Shown: positions 33,052 to 44,928, counted from the stretch's first letter. The stretch: 64,000 bases of DNA from Beta vulgaris subsp. vulgaris (GCF_026745355.1 NC_079204.1:52156209-52220208), one strand, 5' to 3'. Numbers and translations: made by a program. The notes: generated from the letters alone by a model not told the origin.

Positions 33052-33820
33052 GGATGTACCCGACACTCCCATTTGGGGACCTACCTCTAGTGAGGTGTTC
33101 TTAGTTAAATCAGCCACTTAGCTTGCTCAGTACTCCCTCCAAAACCACCTTGGCCTTATCGATGAATCTGGAAGCTGGATATCCCTCCAAAACTCTAGAT
33201 TTTTACCAGGAAAATTTGTCATAATAGTTTGGCTGTAAGAGACACAATGTTCTCTCGTCATATCATCCCCATTTCAAACAGCCCTCGTTGTGATATAGGG
33301 ATTGAAAATATTGACCACTTATTTTTTCAGTGTCAACATCCAAAGGATCTATGGGGCCTACAACAGGTTACTGATTGGTGCACACCTATTCCTAGATTCA
33401 CATCCACTCTTCAGTTTCTCCAAGACGAAAAAACTCTCCCTACTTGCCCAAAATTATTTTCATTTTTTAGAGTATTTGGAAGGAGAAAAATGCTATCATT
33501 TTCAAAAACGATAAGTGGATTCCATCTCGTGTAGTTCATAGAGCTCATTTTGCTTTTCATGAATAGCAGCTCGTACTCAAATAGACATTTGTCAAGCTAA
33601 CGACTCTCCTTTTACAGGAGCACGCCCACCCCTTTCCCCCCTCACCCAATCTATTGACTGGATTGCTAATGTTGGCAACTTAGTTTGTTCATCTTATGAG
33701 ATCTCATATTGTAATTATTCTTCTGTTTCTTCCATTCTTGTGTCCGACACATTAGGTGTTATCTTCAAGAGGAGGATAGCCTAAATTTTTTTATCTTATC
33801 TTGATAAGAAAAAAAAATGA
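33052..33820 (+). mobile_element. LINE 3' fragment (zf-RVT), degraded
   Basis: The plus strand reads a zf-RVT remnant: MFSRHIIPISNSPRCDIGIENIDHLFFQC..LWG. Then a frame-shifted stretch with IWKEK-like text gives way to a 3' UTR ending TATCTTGATAAGAAAAAAAA at about 33818. Stops near 33532 and 33565 mark it as a pseudogene. The left boundary is approximate and no target duplication was found. Confidence 0.7.
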
Positions 33821-34366
33821 ATTTGTAGTGGATCATCAACTCACTAGATAAATAAAGTCTTTTCAAAGTTTACGTTACATACAAGTTTTCAAGTCAACTT
33901 TATATATGAGCTACATTAAACCACTCAAATGAGAATAACAAGACATTAATAGGATATCAATCCTTTGTTCCTCTTTTTGATGTTCCTAATCAAAATGTTC
34001 CTTAGACTATAAAAAAAATCAAACTAGAACATCAAAAGTAAATAAAGGGAGTACAAATTATTGTGATTAGGTATGCATCACATAGTGAAGATAATGGGGG
34101 ATTCAATTTTCATATCTATTCTAAAACAAATTTTCTTCACGATATGGTCTCTAACTAAAATTTTGGTTTATTCTGCACATTAGGATCCAAACAATATCAA
34201 TATGAAAAATAATTAAGATATGATTAGATTGAACTCAGGATTTTATTCGAATAACTTATGCTTTATCGCCAATTTCGTAATGCGTGTGTATCAGTGTATG
34301 ATGTAAGGGTTTCACAACATCTAATGGTTTCTTAATCCTTCTATGTCATTTATTCGTAGTTTCGTA
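33821..34366. other. Spacer, no gene seen
   Basis: AT-rich; no ORF or element ends were recognised. Confidence 0.35.
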
Positions 34367-35444
34367 TCTCTATACTATAAGGAAGAGGGGAGCAACAGTA
34401 TCCCAATCTGAAATTATATTTTTAGCCCTAGTAAATAAATTATATTTAAGAAAAAAAAACTTTAAACAACACTCCTAAACAACTCAAAGTCAGCACAATC
34501 AATGCATATCAACAAAAAATTGACAAAATTATTTTATAAAAGAAAATTCCCAAACAATTCAAAGTCATCACAATCAACATAAAATTGACAAAATAATTTT
34601 ACATAAGAAAATTTACCATAAATTTAAAATGACACATACATATGATTATACATTGATTAGAAAAGTCTGTAAACAAAATTATAAGTGTGATATTGAAATA
34701 CTTTATCGACAATAATGTACTCCCTCCGTCCCATAATATCGTGCTCACTTCTCATTTTTCACAAGAATTAAGGAAAATAGAAGGAGTTTTAGGATTTCAC
34801 AAAAATATATATTTAAGTAAATCTTTATTGGGTATTTTTGTCTTGGAACTAGTTTTTTCTTCTTTTTCCTCTAAAATTAAATGAAAGAGCAATAAATATT
34901 CCTTGGAATGGTGTAAAACAATAAATAGGGGCACATATTTAAAAAAAAAAGTAGGGGTATTTTGGAAAGTTTTTTGTAGAAATGAAGGATAATTTAGTCC
35001 AAACAAATTGATAAAAAAGAAATAGGCACAACATTTTGGGACACCCAAAGAGGAATGCAATCACTATATTATGGGACGGAGGGAGTAGTATGTAAGAACA
35101 TGATGATGATTTATAATGTATTTAGAAACTTATAGTTTTTTATCAATAAAATAACTCTTTATCTAATGAAAGTAACATTATCAAACCATCACATAGTTTC
35201 AACTCCAGCTTTATATTAAAACAAACAAAAGGTTAGTGATATATAATTAATAATTGCTTTATGCATTATACGTGCTTCATTGATTTCAAATTATATACTC
35301 ATAAAATTGCACAATCAAGAAGAATAGAAGTTATCCAAATGCTATAGAAAATTGACTTGGAAAGAAAAAAATTTAAAGGGTTTACTGCGAAAGAATAACC
35401 AACAAAAAAAAATTAAAGCACGCATCGTATGCATAAATTGCTAG
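34367..35444 (+). mobile_element. Non-autonomous Helitron with nested MITE
   Basis: Starts A|TCTCTATACTATAAGGAAGA and ends CATAAATTGCTAG|T, preceded by the hairpin-like GCACGCATCGTATGC. TC...CTAG between A and T is diagnostic of Helitrons. No Rep/helicase. A 370-bp Stowaway-like MITE sits inside at 34718-35087. Another Helitron 3' end of a similar kind is at 54418-54447. Confidence 0.75.
34718..35087. mobile_element. Stowaway-like MITE
   Basis: The ends TACTCCCTCCGTCCCATAAT and its inverse ATTATGGGACGGAGGGAGTA match perfectly over 20 bp. The same subfamily as 50220-50481. The ORFs on both strands within it are not genes. Confidence 0.9.
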
Positions 35445-36250
35445 TAGTAAAATATTGATGGACTTGAGAGCAATGTAAAATATATGACAAATATATATAG
35501 ATAAAAAATGAACATAAGTTAATTATATATAAAAATAGTAGATTAGAAGTATATAGTTAACCAAACAACCTAAAAAACTAATAACATTAGCCACTAGTAT
35601 TTTTTTTCCATGATACAACATACAAATATATTTTATATTTCTAATATAGTTTTAAATAAGTAAATGAGCAATATTGAGCTAGGTGTGCTGAAGTGCAAAA
35701 TAAATCTATTTCCTGAATGCTGAATTCAGAATTGATAAAGACAAAATCTTAAATCTTAATTGATGAATGGATTGAAGTTCTCTTCATTGCATTCTTTTGT
35801 CGACGCTCATAACTCATATTTATTATATGGTACAAACTGAAGTTGCAGCGAAATTTCTTAGCAAGATGACGCAGCGTATAATAATATCGTTTTGTTTACT
35901 CCGTTTATTTCCGTGTATATAAGGTTGTCTTTCAAGTCTCGCTCTCTTTCCCGTTTATTTCCCGTATATATGGGTGCGCATGTCAATTTTCTTACTCTAT
36001 TTGTTGAATCGCCATTTGAGAAAGAAAAAAGAAAGTATCACAATAAATTTCTTAGCAAGATGATGCAGCATAAAATTTATATGGACATCTAATGTTAATT
36101 CATGTGAATTATGAAAAAAAAAAAATCACTATATGAAAGATGAGTAGATATGAAAAGAAAAAATCCGACTATGTAAAAAAAACAAAAGGTTAATATGTCA
36201 TAAAATGAAAATTTTATTATGATAAACTAATTTAAGAAAGAGTGATTATA
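35445..36250. other. Spacer, no gene seen
   Basis: AT-rich. A phrase AAATTTCTTAGCAAGATGA..CAGC..TATAA occurs twice (about 35850 and 36043), and CGTTTATTTCC...GTATAT occurs twice (about 35903 and 35952), so this is an internal duplication. No gene. Confidence 0.4.
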
Positions 36251-36568
36251 TTAAAAAAAAGGCAAAATTGGCCTCAACACCCTGAACTATAGCTCGAGTG
36301 TACCCAGCACCACCAACTATGACTAATAGTCTAAACACCAACACCTACGGGGTGGGGCGTCATCTTTACTACAACTATGGGGTGAGGTGCAGTATGCACC
36401 ATAGAAACACGCCATCTTCGGCAACATTTTAGGCTTCCGGTCTCATTTATGGTACGTAATGCACCCCATCCCATAGTTGGTGGTGTTTAGGCTACTAGCC
36501 GTACGTAGTTGGTGGTGTTGGGTGCACCCGAGCTATAGTTCAAGAGGTTGAGGCCAAATTCGCCTTAA
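36251..36568. mobile_element. Foldback element with TIRs of about 60 bp
   Basis: The left arm (GGCAAAATTGGCCTCAACAC, then CTATAGCTCGAGTG and CACCACCAACTA) has an inverted right arm (TAGTTGGTGGTG ... GAGCTATAGTTCAAGAGG ... TTGAGGCCAAATTCGCC). Total about 318 bp. Target duplication unclear. Mutator-like is possible. Confidence 0.75.
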
Positions 36569-36734
36569 CAAAATTGTCACTATGGTAGATAATAACTATG
36601 TACTGTAACTTAAGATTTTAAAAGGTTACTATATATATGGAAAAAAGAGGTCACCATGTTAAATAAGTGGATTTGGACCACAATAATATTATTGTGGACC
36701 GGTTGCACGCAAGACTAGCTCAAATATTAATCAG

Positions 36735-37143
36735 ATGAGCTACTTTTACTATTGTCAATTGGTTTTAGTATGAAACCTCATTTGCACTTGTATGTGGACG
36801 AACTCTCCTCCTCCTTATTGGGTTGCCTAGGCCCATTTTCACTTCTATCAATGTTCATTGCCAATGAGGATAATTAATATTTACCTATAAGTGTGCTATA
36901 ATTCTAAGGACACTCATATGTGAGGTAGTGAGGGGGAGTGTTGAATCTCATATATTATCTGCACATATGATGAGTTGTTCCACATTGGAGAAAGAAGAGA
37001 GAAAGTACCATAATATAAGATAGAGGAGCTATTCCTACTATTGCAAATTGGTTTTGGTATGGAGCATCCTTTGTATTTATATGTGCACCGAACTCTCCTC
37101 TTCCTTATTGAGTTGCCTAGGCCCATTTCCTCTTCTCTCAACT
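36735..37143. repeat. Two similar blocks, solo-LTR-like
   Basis: Block 1 (about 36754-36850) and block 2 (about 37042-37143) share ATTGGTTTTAGTATG and GAACTCTCCTC(C/T)TCCTTATT, followed by GTTGCCTAGGCCCATTT. Block 2 is preceded by TGTTGAATCTCATATATTATCTGC, similar to LTR starts in plants. Possibly overlapping remains of LTRs; no internal region is seen. Confidence 0.45.
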
Positions 37144-37670
37144 TTATCACTATTTGTAATATATAAAAAAAATAGTAGAATATAACGACAATATCAAATT
37201 AAATCAGTTTTTTTAGAATTCCGATCCTTTTCTATCTTATCATGAACCAAAAACAAATTAAAATCAGTTATGTTAGAATTCTCGGAAACTCTTATGAACT
37301 TTCCTCTTCAAATAATTGACGTACAACTTAGGAGTACTTAGATTATTGATGAAAAAAGCCGACATGTAGGAAAAATTATTAAATGAGCAACGGTGGATAT
37401 CAAGATATGTAATTGTTTACAACCAGTATTATATATGTGTGATGTAACCGGTATATGTTTTTTTTTTTTTAATAGATAAGAAGAAATTTTCTGGAATGTT
37501 CTCGCATCACTCAGAGGTGCAATACAATCATACACCTCAATCTCTTTTTGATGAAATAATCTCAAACAAATGCTTGGGGCCGGGTAGGAACTTAACTCTA
37601 GATTTCTTTAAGAACTATGAGAAAGCTCACAACTTGATTTAATCTCAATTCTTAACAGATATATGATATG
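37144..37670. other. Spacer, no gene seen
   Basis: AT-rich, T run at 37458-37471. The short ORFs here have no recognisable domains. Confidence 0.35.
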
Positions 37671-38379
37671 CTTAAAGCTAGAGGTGTTCACTAGGCCGGG
37701 TGCCCAATGGCAGCCCGAGCCCAGCCCATCAATAAAAGGGTTAGGGTTGTTTTTTTTAGTTTTTGAATGGGTTTCAGATGGGTTATTTATTAGTAGGGCT
37801 GGGTAAGGGCTTTTAAGGATTTTAAATGGGCTTTAAAGGGTTTAGAATGGGTACCCATTTTTTTTTATTTTTCAATTCCACTTTCTATTTCTTTCTCCTA
37901 ATAACTCACGTCTATTTCATTTCTTTCATTTTCTCTCTCCTAAAACCCTAAATCCCTCTTTCAATTTCGATTTTTGTCCCTTTTATTTTCCCCAATTTTT
38001 CCCCAAATCATAAACCCTAAAATTCTCTCTCCTCTTCTTTTCTCTGATTTTTTTTTTCGTTCCTCAATTTTAGGTAAGTCTAACCCTAAATACGAATTTC
38101 TGTTTCTTATGAAGATTAAAATGATTCAGAAAAGCTGAATTTCTGTTTTTCGCCATCAAAGGTACGTACATCTCATTTCTTGTTTATAATTTGAGTTTTT
38201 TTAAGGGGATAATCTTATGTTTTTTTTCGTGTAATTATGTCTATTTTATTTTGACTTGCTTTTTTTACTGGGTTTTACTTCACTATCTTAGATCTGCTGC
38301 TCACTATATTTTTCATCGTTTGTGAAAATGTTCATTTCATTTTGTTTTTCCGTGAGTTGATTTTAGTATTGGATCGAAA

Positions 38380-38476
38380 TTATGTATAGTAGCAGCAATT
38401 TCTGCTACAGCTCAATAAAAGCTAATTCCTCCAAATTATGTTATAGTAGCAGCAATTTCTGCTACAGCTCAATAAA
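38380..38476. repeat. Tandem duplication of about 60 bp in the hAT 5' region
   Basis: ATAGTAGCAGCAATTTCTGC followed by TACAGCTCAATAAA occurs twice, at about 38387-38420 and 38443-38476. Each unit holds a short internal palindrome (GCAGCAATTTCTGC). Confidence 0.85.
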
Positions 38477-38931
38477 CAGTAAACATGTGGTAGGAAATCA
38501 TTTTGTTGATTCTTGGACAAGTGAGCTTTAATGAAGCTTAAATGGTAGGAAAAAAAAAATTCATTAACAGCATTTGAGCACACTCCGAATCGCAATCAAA
38601 CAATTTTCTGGGATTAGATGATTTATCTGGTGTTAGATTATTATGATTTTAAATTGTAGATGTAATGTGAATAATAAATCATTGGGTGCCAGATGTTATG
38701 ATTTGTGTTGTTGATGTGAATATGGTATCTGTTATGTTTTATTTGTTGCACTAGACAGTTATATTTGATATGCAATTTCGACTTAATAATGTGCTATAGG
38801 TAATATTTGTAGCTTTAATTTGTTATACTTGCTGTAAGTCTCGATTCTAAGAAATGCTACTAAATCTTACTCTCCTGGTGGTATTTGTTATAGTATGCAC
38901 TAACTCATGTTTTATGGATTTGTAGATCGAT

Positions 38932-40905
38932 ATGGACAGTGAACCATTGTCAAGGCCAACAGAGGATGGATATAGCGAGTATTCCGGTCCGGCACCCAAG
39001 AGGAAGAAGACATCGAAGGTGTGGCTTGAGTTAGTTGAAGGGATGAATGAAAAAGGTGAGAGAATAGCTACTTGTATTCATTGCAAACTTGGCTTAGCTG
39101 CTGGCCCTAATAGTGGAACATCTCATTTAAAGCGTCATCTATTGGAAAGTTGTTCGTTAAGACCTCTTGGACTTGCACTTGGGGAGGGGGTACTAGTAGA
39201 GAAGAGGGTGAATTTGTGTTTGATATGAATGAGCTAAGAAAAGAAATTTTACTCTATATTGTGGAAGGGGCTCATCCTTTTTCAACAGTTGAAGAAAAAG
39301 GTTTCCGACGGATGATGTCTAAAGCAACCCCTCATTTTAAGACATGTAGTCGAGCTACCATCACTAGAGATCTTTTTTCATTATATTACTGTGATAGGGA
39401 GAAAGTAAAAAATATGTTAGTGAATGCTCCTGGCCGAATTTGTTTTACTACTGACAATTGGAGATCATCACATACTTGGCAACATTATATTTGCATTACG
39501 GCTCACTTTGTTGATTGTAATTGGAAATTACACAAGTTGATTCTTAGGTTTAGAGGCCTTTCACCCCCTATGATGGACAAAGCATTTCTGAGGAGATTTT
39601 CATGTTTTTAATTCAATGGAAAATAGAGCACAAAGTGTTAAGTGTGACAGTGGATAATGCTACTTATAATGATACAATGATTAGTCATTTGAAAACTCGT
39701 CTTTTCTTAAGGGGATTGTTGTTTAGTGATGGATCTTTTCTGCATATTAGATGTTGTGCACACATTATTAATTTGATTGTTCAATCTGGTTTGGATGTTA
39801 TTGCAAGCATCTTAGACAACATTAGGAACTTAGTGAAAATGGTCACAAGATCTTCATCGAGAAGTAAAGAATTTTATGACACTGCTCAAAAGAACTTTGA
39901 TTTGGATGTTAAGAGGAAACTTAATTTGGATATGAAAGTTCGTTGGAATTCCACTTTTAAGATGCTTGATAACATACTCTATTACAAGGATGTGTTTATT
40001 CATTTGGGGTTGGTGAGCTCTAATTTCAAGTTTTATGTGCCTCGAGAGTCGGAATGGGAAAACTTGTTTGTTTTTCACCGGTTCTTAAATATTTTCTATG
40101 ATGTCACTTGTATGTTTTCGGCTGTTAATTCCCCGACCTCCAATTTGTACTTCAAGGGGCGTGGATGGCTCACCGTTGCTTGATTGAGACGGCAAAAGGC
40201 CCACATATTTTTCTATCTAGTGCAGTGGAACCTATGTTAGTGAAGTTTGACAAGTATTGGTCCGAGTATAATGTGATCCTATCTTGTGCGGCCGTTCTTG
40301 ACCCTAGATTTAAAATAAAGTTTGTGGAATATTGTTTGGTAAAGTTGTTTGGTGAAGAGGATGGTATGATACAAGTAGGAGAAATCTTAACTACTTTGAA
40401 AACTTTGTATAACGAATATAAATTGCAATCATCTATTTCTCCTATTGTTGCTCCTTCTCCTCCTAGTAGTGGGTTAGGCCAAAACTATTTTGAGGATTAC
40501 AATAGCTACAATCCAAGAAGTATTAGTACGCAAATTGGAAAGTCACAACTTGATGTATATTTGGAGGATGAGGCACTTGACATGAACTCGGAATTGGATG
40601 TATTGGAATTTTGGCATCAAAATGCAATTCGATTTCCGGAGCTTTCAAAAATGGCAAGAGATCTACTAACAATTCCGGTTAGTACAGTAGCTTCTGAATC
40701 GGCTTTTAGCCTTGGAGGGAAAATTATATCTCCTACTAGGAGTTCATTGAAGCCAAAGACTGTGCAAGCACTAGTGTGTGTCCAAGATTGGCGCCGTGAT
40801 GAGCATGGTATTTCTGTAGACTTGGAGTCTGACCCATATTCTTGTGACGAGGATTTAAATGAAGAAGAGGATGATGAGGATGATGATACTAGCCTTTTCC
40901 ATTAG
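38932..40905 (+). pseudogene. hAT transposase, BED zinc finger type, three frameshifts
   Basis: RICESLEEPER/DAYSLEEPER-like transposase of about 657 codons, read in four pieces. Piece 1 (38932 to about 39190) has the BED finger: VWLELVEGMNEKGERIATC, IHC, SHLKRHLLESC. Piece 2 (about 39190-39570) reads FDMNELRKEILLYIVEGAHP and ICFTTDNWRSSHTWQHYIC (first catalytic Asp region). Piece 3 (about 39570-40158) reads VLSVTVDNATYND (second Asp) and CCAHIINLIVQ. Piece 4 (to 40905) has the dimerisation domain: LLTIPVSTVASESAFSLGG, IISPTRSSLKPKTV. Shifts fall at or near GGGGAGGGGG (39181), CCCCC (39563) and GGGG (40156). The ATG follows a likely 5' UTR intron ending TTTGTAG. Acidic C-terminal tail. Confidence 0.9.
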
Positions 40906-41238
40906 GTAAATTTCTCTTAAGTCTTGAATAAATTTCTCTAGTCTTCAATAACTTTTTTTTTGTGTGAATGTAGAAATATCTGATTTATACTATGCTTCCA
41001 ATATGTTTGAAGTCCACAAAATAATTCTCTGATTTTTGATAGAGAACGAGAAATCGAGTGGAGATGAAGCCCGATGGAAATGGTCTAAGGTGTTATGGGT
41101 GTGTGAGATAGACTGAGTCGTTAGGGTTAAAAAAAACTTTGTTGAAACTCTTGGAACGTGCAGCTGGAGCTGATTTGTTTTTCCAGTTTTTTGGCAAAGT
41201 AAATTTTATTAGCTAATTTCTAATCATGCTTAATGCAG

Positions 41239-41431
41239 GGCCCTATGGAGAAAGCCCCTGTTGAGAAAGTAGCCGAACCAGCAGTAGCTCCAAAGCCAAC
41301 GTAGACTCTAATCTTAATTTGTCTAATTGCCTTCTGTAAACTAACATCTTTGCCAGTTTATTAATGTTTTTGAATTACTGTACTGCAGGCCAGCAAAGAA
41401 GACCAAGAAGAAGAAAAGTGAAGTCGAGTAG
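41239..41431 (+). other. Exon-like pair inside the hAT element (possible captured gene end)
   Basis: 41239-41300 and 41389-41431, parted by an 88-bp GT-AG intron, join in frame. They encode the C-terminus GPMEKAPVEKVAEPAVAPKP then TPAKKTKKKKSEVE and a TAG stop, followed by a UTR-like AT-rich tail. The Lys/Ala/Pro/Glu-rich text is typical of ribosomal or chromatin protein tails, but I do not recognise the donor gene. It could also be an alternative 3' end of the transposase transcript. Confidence 0.45.
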
Positions 41432-41928
41432 GTTTTGAGAGAAGGATCAGACTGGAAAATTTTTGTTTTGAAATTTTTGTTAATTTTTATTTCGTTGCAC
41501 GACAAACATTTCCGTTTGCTATGTTTTATGTAGTTGCCAAGGATCTGAACTACTGCACAGTGCCAGTAATTTTGGTAATCTATTTGAAATTATGTAAGGA
41601 AATTGTGTGCAAGCATTAGGGATGAATGCTTACTTTTTGATCATATTCTGCAAATTGTTTGAGCTGTTGGATCAGGTTTAACTTCGTAGTTGTGTAGCTC
41701 CTGTTCCAATAGCTTCAAAGTTCAGTGGTTGTATTAGTAAAATTGCTTGTTTCATGTCATGTCACACAAAAAAAATTACAAAATAATGGGCCGGGCCGGG
41801 CCGGGTCTCGTGGGCTTAAGCCCGGCCCGGCCCGATGTTGTTTTGACCATAGCCCGGCCCGGCCCGGCCCGGTTCACTTCGGCCCGACCCGGCCCGAACC
41901 CGGCCCGATGAACACCTCTACTTAAAGC

Positions 41929-42889
41929 TTATTCAAGTTCATTTGGAATATTGATCTAAAGTCTAAATAATTTCTATATGAGAATATAAGAAAATTTAAG
42001 AGAGCAATAAATAAGAAAATGAGTTAATATGTTACACTCGAGTTTTAGGTCACGATGTTATGGTTAAAGTAGACTTCAGCTAAAATCGAGTTAGATCGGG
42101 CTTTAATATTAAAAATCACACCAAAATTCACAATAGTAGGTTGCATTTTTGGGGGACAAAGAGTGTTTTTTTTAGATTTAAAACTATGTCGCATTGAGCT
42201 ATAAAAAACCATACCAAAACCAACAATGTTATTTAGTAGGGTTCTTAGGGCCAATGCAGGATTTGCTAGGCCAAACGCAGGATTTGCTAGGTTGGACTCA
42301 GGCTTTGGCCAGATACACAACATTTGGGGTGCCAAACACGCTCTAATTTTGGGTTGGATCCAATATGGCCAAGCGGTTTGGACATTCATGATCAGTTCTA
42401 TAACTGTATCAGAGATCTAAATTTTGTAATATATATATGAATTTATATGTTTTTTTTAATTTCACATTAAGTGGAGCCTATTGTACTTGACATTTAGGTA
42501 TCTAACAATTGTTTTTTTTTTTTTCAAATGTGTAGTATTATTTTTGGCTCAAGAATCTTTTGTATTAAGAGGTATGATATAATCAACTCTAATGAATGAT
42601 CAATGTGTGAATGGAGAATTTTATAAGACGCTTAACAACTTGTGAGGGTGTAACTTGTAAGTCAAACCTTATTGACATCCTTCACCCAGTCGTGAAGTTG
42701 AGTGATGTTTCATGATTTTAGAGTCACCACATAGAGGAGTGGAACGTTGAGAACATGTAACAAAATGCCTAAAACACAAAAGCATGATATAATTTTTTTT
42801 ATTATTCTTTTAATAAAGAATAAACGGAAGACATCATCAATCTTACACTATATGAAAGTTTAAGAAAAACTTTGTTTCCTTATATTTAA
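41929..42889. other. Spacer, no gene seen
   Basis: A GGATTTGCTAGG phrase with GCCAA(T/C)GCAGG is repeated near 42250-42300. The ORF at 42045-42389 is translated from this low-value sequence and has no domain. Confidence 0.35.
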
Positions 42890-43204
42890 GGCCTCGTTTG
42901 GTTCACATGGGAAGTAATTTCCCATGGGAATTTACATTTTATGGGAAATTCTTTCCCTTGTTAATTTCCTAGGAATTAGACAAAATTGTTTGGTTGACAC
43001 CATAGGAAATTGCATTTCCTAGGAAATTACTCACCAAGGGGGGGCTTGGTGAGTGATTTCCCATGTTTCATGGGAAATTCTATTTCCCTTGGAATTTGTA
43101 TTTCCTATGCTTCTCCCATTTCCCTCCAACCAAACACAACACCCATAATGTATTTCCTAGGAATTTGTATTTCCAAGGGAAATAGCTTCCAACCAAACAA
43201 CACT
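42890..43204. mobile_element. Tourist-like MITE
   Basis: The left end GGCCTCGTTTGGTT and the right end AACCAAACAACAC are inverted, with TAA at each outer edge (42886-42889 TTAA; 43204-43207 TTAA). The inside is built of TTTCC(C/T)ATGGGAAAT / TTCCTAGGAAAT palindromes. About 315 bp. Confidence 0.75.
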
Positions 43205-44012
43205 TAATAGTTCGGGCGTTTCATAAACGATTTTTGGCTTTTTTCTATGGTCAAATAACTCAAAAAATCTTTCATATGGATATTTGGAAAACTGAAAAAC
43301 TAAGTTTATGTCAAAACCTAATTTTTATAGTTTTTTTTTTAATTATATTTTGAATTTTACACATTATTATAAACAGTCAATAATTAAACAACAAATATAA
43401 AACAAATAATAAAAAAGTCAATCAAACCAATCAAGTAAAACGAGTACCACAATATCCAACTATAAAATTGATACTTATTCTTAATTATCGTTCTTTAATG
43501 CAATCATTCACTACTCATGGTGTTTAACAGGTAACTTGAAAATTTACCTAAGAAAGAAAAACAACCACCATAATATCCAACTAGTTTTATAATATTTGTG
43601 TTTTTTTTCATGATAATAAAATTTGACCCCAACTTCATAATTACAATATAGATATTTTACGGTTTTACCACATACTCTATGTTCATATAATTGCATTTTT
43701 TCTAGAGTTTTATGCTTGTCAAAGCATTACCGTATCCATTAATGTTTTTAATTATGTATTAGTAAAATTATATAAAGATGATAATTTGGAAGTAAATATT
43801 GAGATAAACTCACTATATATGTACGACATGACTAAGAAAAAATTATGAATAAGAGTAAAAGAAAAAATTATGAATAAGAGTAAAAGAAAAAATTATGAAT
43901 AGAGTAAAAGAAAAAATTATGAATAGAGTAAAAGTTTTAAGTAATAAAATAATAAAACACGGAGGATATTTAAGCTCCAAGTCAATTACTTTGATTATTT
44001 GTGGATGCTGTT
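43205..44012. other. Spacer with minisatellite, no gene seen
   Basis: AT-rich. The only structured part is the tandem repeat at 43833-43932, listed separately. Confidence 0.4.
43833..43932. repeat. Minisatellite, unit 24-25 bp, four copies
   Basis: AAGAAAAAATTATGAATA followed by (A)GAGTAA repeats four times. The last two units lack one A. Confidence 0.9.
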
Positions 44013-44017
44013 ATTAT

Positions 44018-44308
44018 TGTCAAAGGACCAACTCAACCAAAAGCTTAAGCTGATGGGTGAGGCCCCAGGAATAGATCTATACTCTATCACGCTCCCTCAC
44101 GCAAGAGCCCTTTGGGCTTGAAGTGTGAATGCAGCACAGGTCTCCCTTATACCTGGCGCTAAATATTCCACTAAGAAATGAGGGGTGGATGAGATTCGAA
44201 CCCGTGACCTTTTTGTCACGCTGGCTCTTGATACCATGTCAAAGGACCAACTCAACCAAAAGCTTAAGCTGATGGGTGAGGCCCCAGGAATAGATCTATA
44301 CTCTATCA
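44018..44308 (-). mobile_element. TRIM retrotransposon (72-bp identical LTRs)
   Basis: A 291-bp element. The LTRs at 44018-44089 and 44237-44308 are identical, starting TG and ending CA on the minus strand. The 5-bp duplication ATTAT flanks the whole (44013-44017 and 44309-44313). On the minus strand the primer-binding site TGGTATCAAGAGCC follows the 5' LTR directly, and a purine tract (GTGAGGGAGCG) precedes the 3' LTR. It has no coding capacity, which is the definition of a TRIM. Identical LTRs point to recent movement with borrowed proteins. Confidence 0.95.
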
Positions 44309-44493
44309 ATTATATTGTGGTATGATGTCTATGAGCCTTGCATAGTGGGAATCGAGGAATCCCATACCCCCGTTTGACCAGAAAAGACAGGAGGAAAAGG
44401 GATTGAGCTATACTATTGAGGTATTCGATGATCGACATGTTGCAATTCCACCAAGGCCAATTGTCCACTTGAAAAGATAGGGATACTAAAATA

Positions 44494-44757
44494 TACTTCT
44501 CCTGTTTTTAAATAAGTGCAACATTTGCATAGTATTTACTATTTATAGTTTAAATTTTAATTAGCTTTGGTGATTTACATTTTAGGAAAAACATAGTCAT
44601 GTGGGATCTTGTTAGATTCGTCTGAATGTGAACTTTTTTAATATCAACTTTTTATAATTTTAACTTATTGATAATTGAAGATATTAATGGTTAAAACAAT
44701 GCATTGACAAACGTGAACATAAGAAATGTTGCACTTATTTAAAAACGGAGGAAGGAT
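44494..44757. mobile_element. Stowaway-like MITE
   Basis: TACTTCTCCTGTTTTTAAAT at the left and ATTTAAAAACGGAGGAAGGA at the right are inverted, extended by AAGTGCAAC / GTTGCACTT. Confidence 0.75.
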
Positions 44758-44928
44758 TCCTTATGCTCAATTCATTGATAATACTTCTATCAAAATACTT
44801 CTCCTTGATATAAGGGTGTCCTAACTTTCCTCATGTATCAAAAAAAATTGATAATATCAAAATACAATAATGATAGAAAATTCTATCTAAATAGAAAAAA
44901 ATCTCCAATTTCAATGTAAGTATGTTTT

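Larger units (their letters stand above)
37679..41920 (+). mobile_element. Complete hAT transposon with perfect 8-bp target duplication
   Basis: 4,242 bp. The ends TAGAGGTGTTCA and TGAACACCTCTA are perfect TIRs. CTTAAAGC is duplicated exactly on both sides (37671-37678 and 41921-41928). Subterminal GCCGGG/GGCCCG repeats lie at both ends and are dense at 41790-41908. A BED/hAT transposase gene is at 38932-40905. Exon-like host-style sequence lies between the transposase and the right end. The clean ends suggest a recent insertion. Confidence 0.95.
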
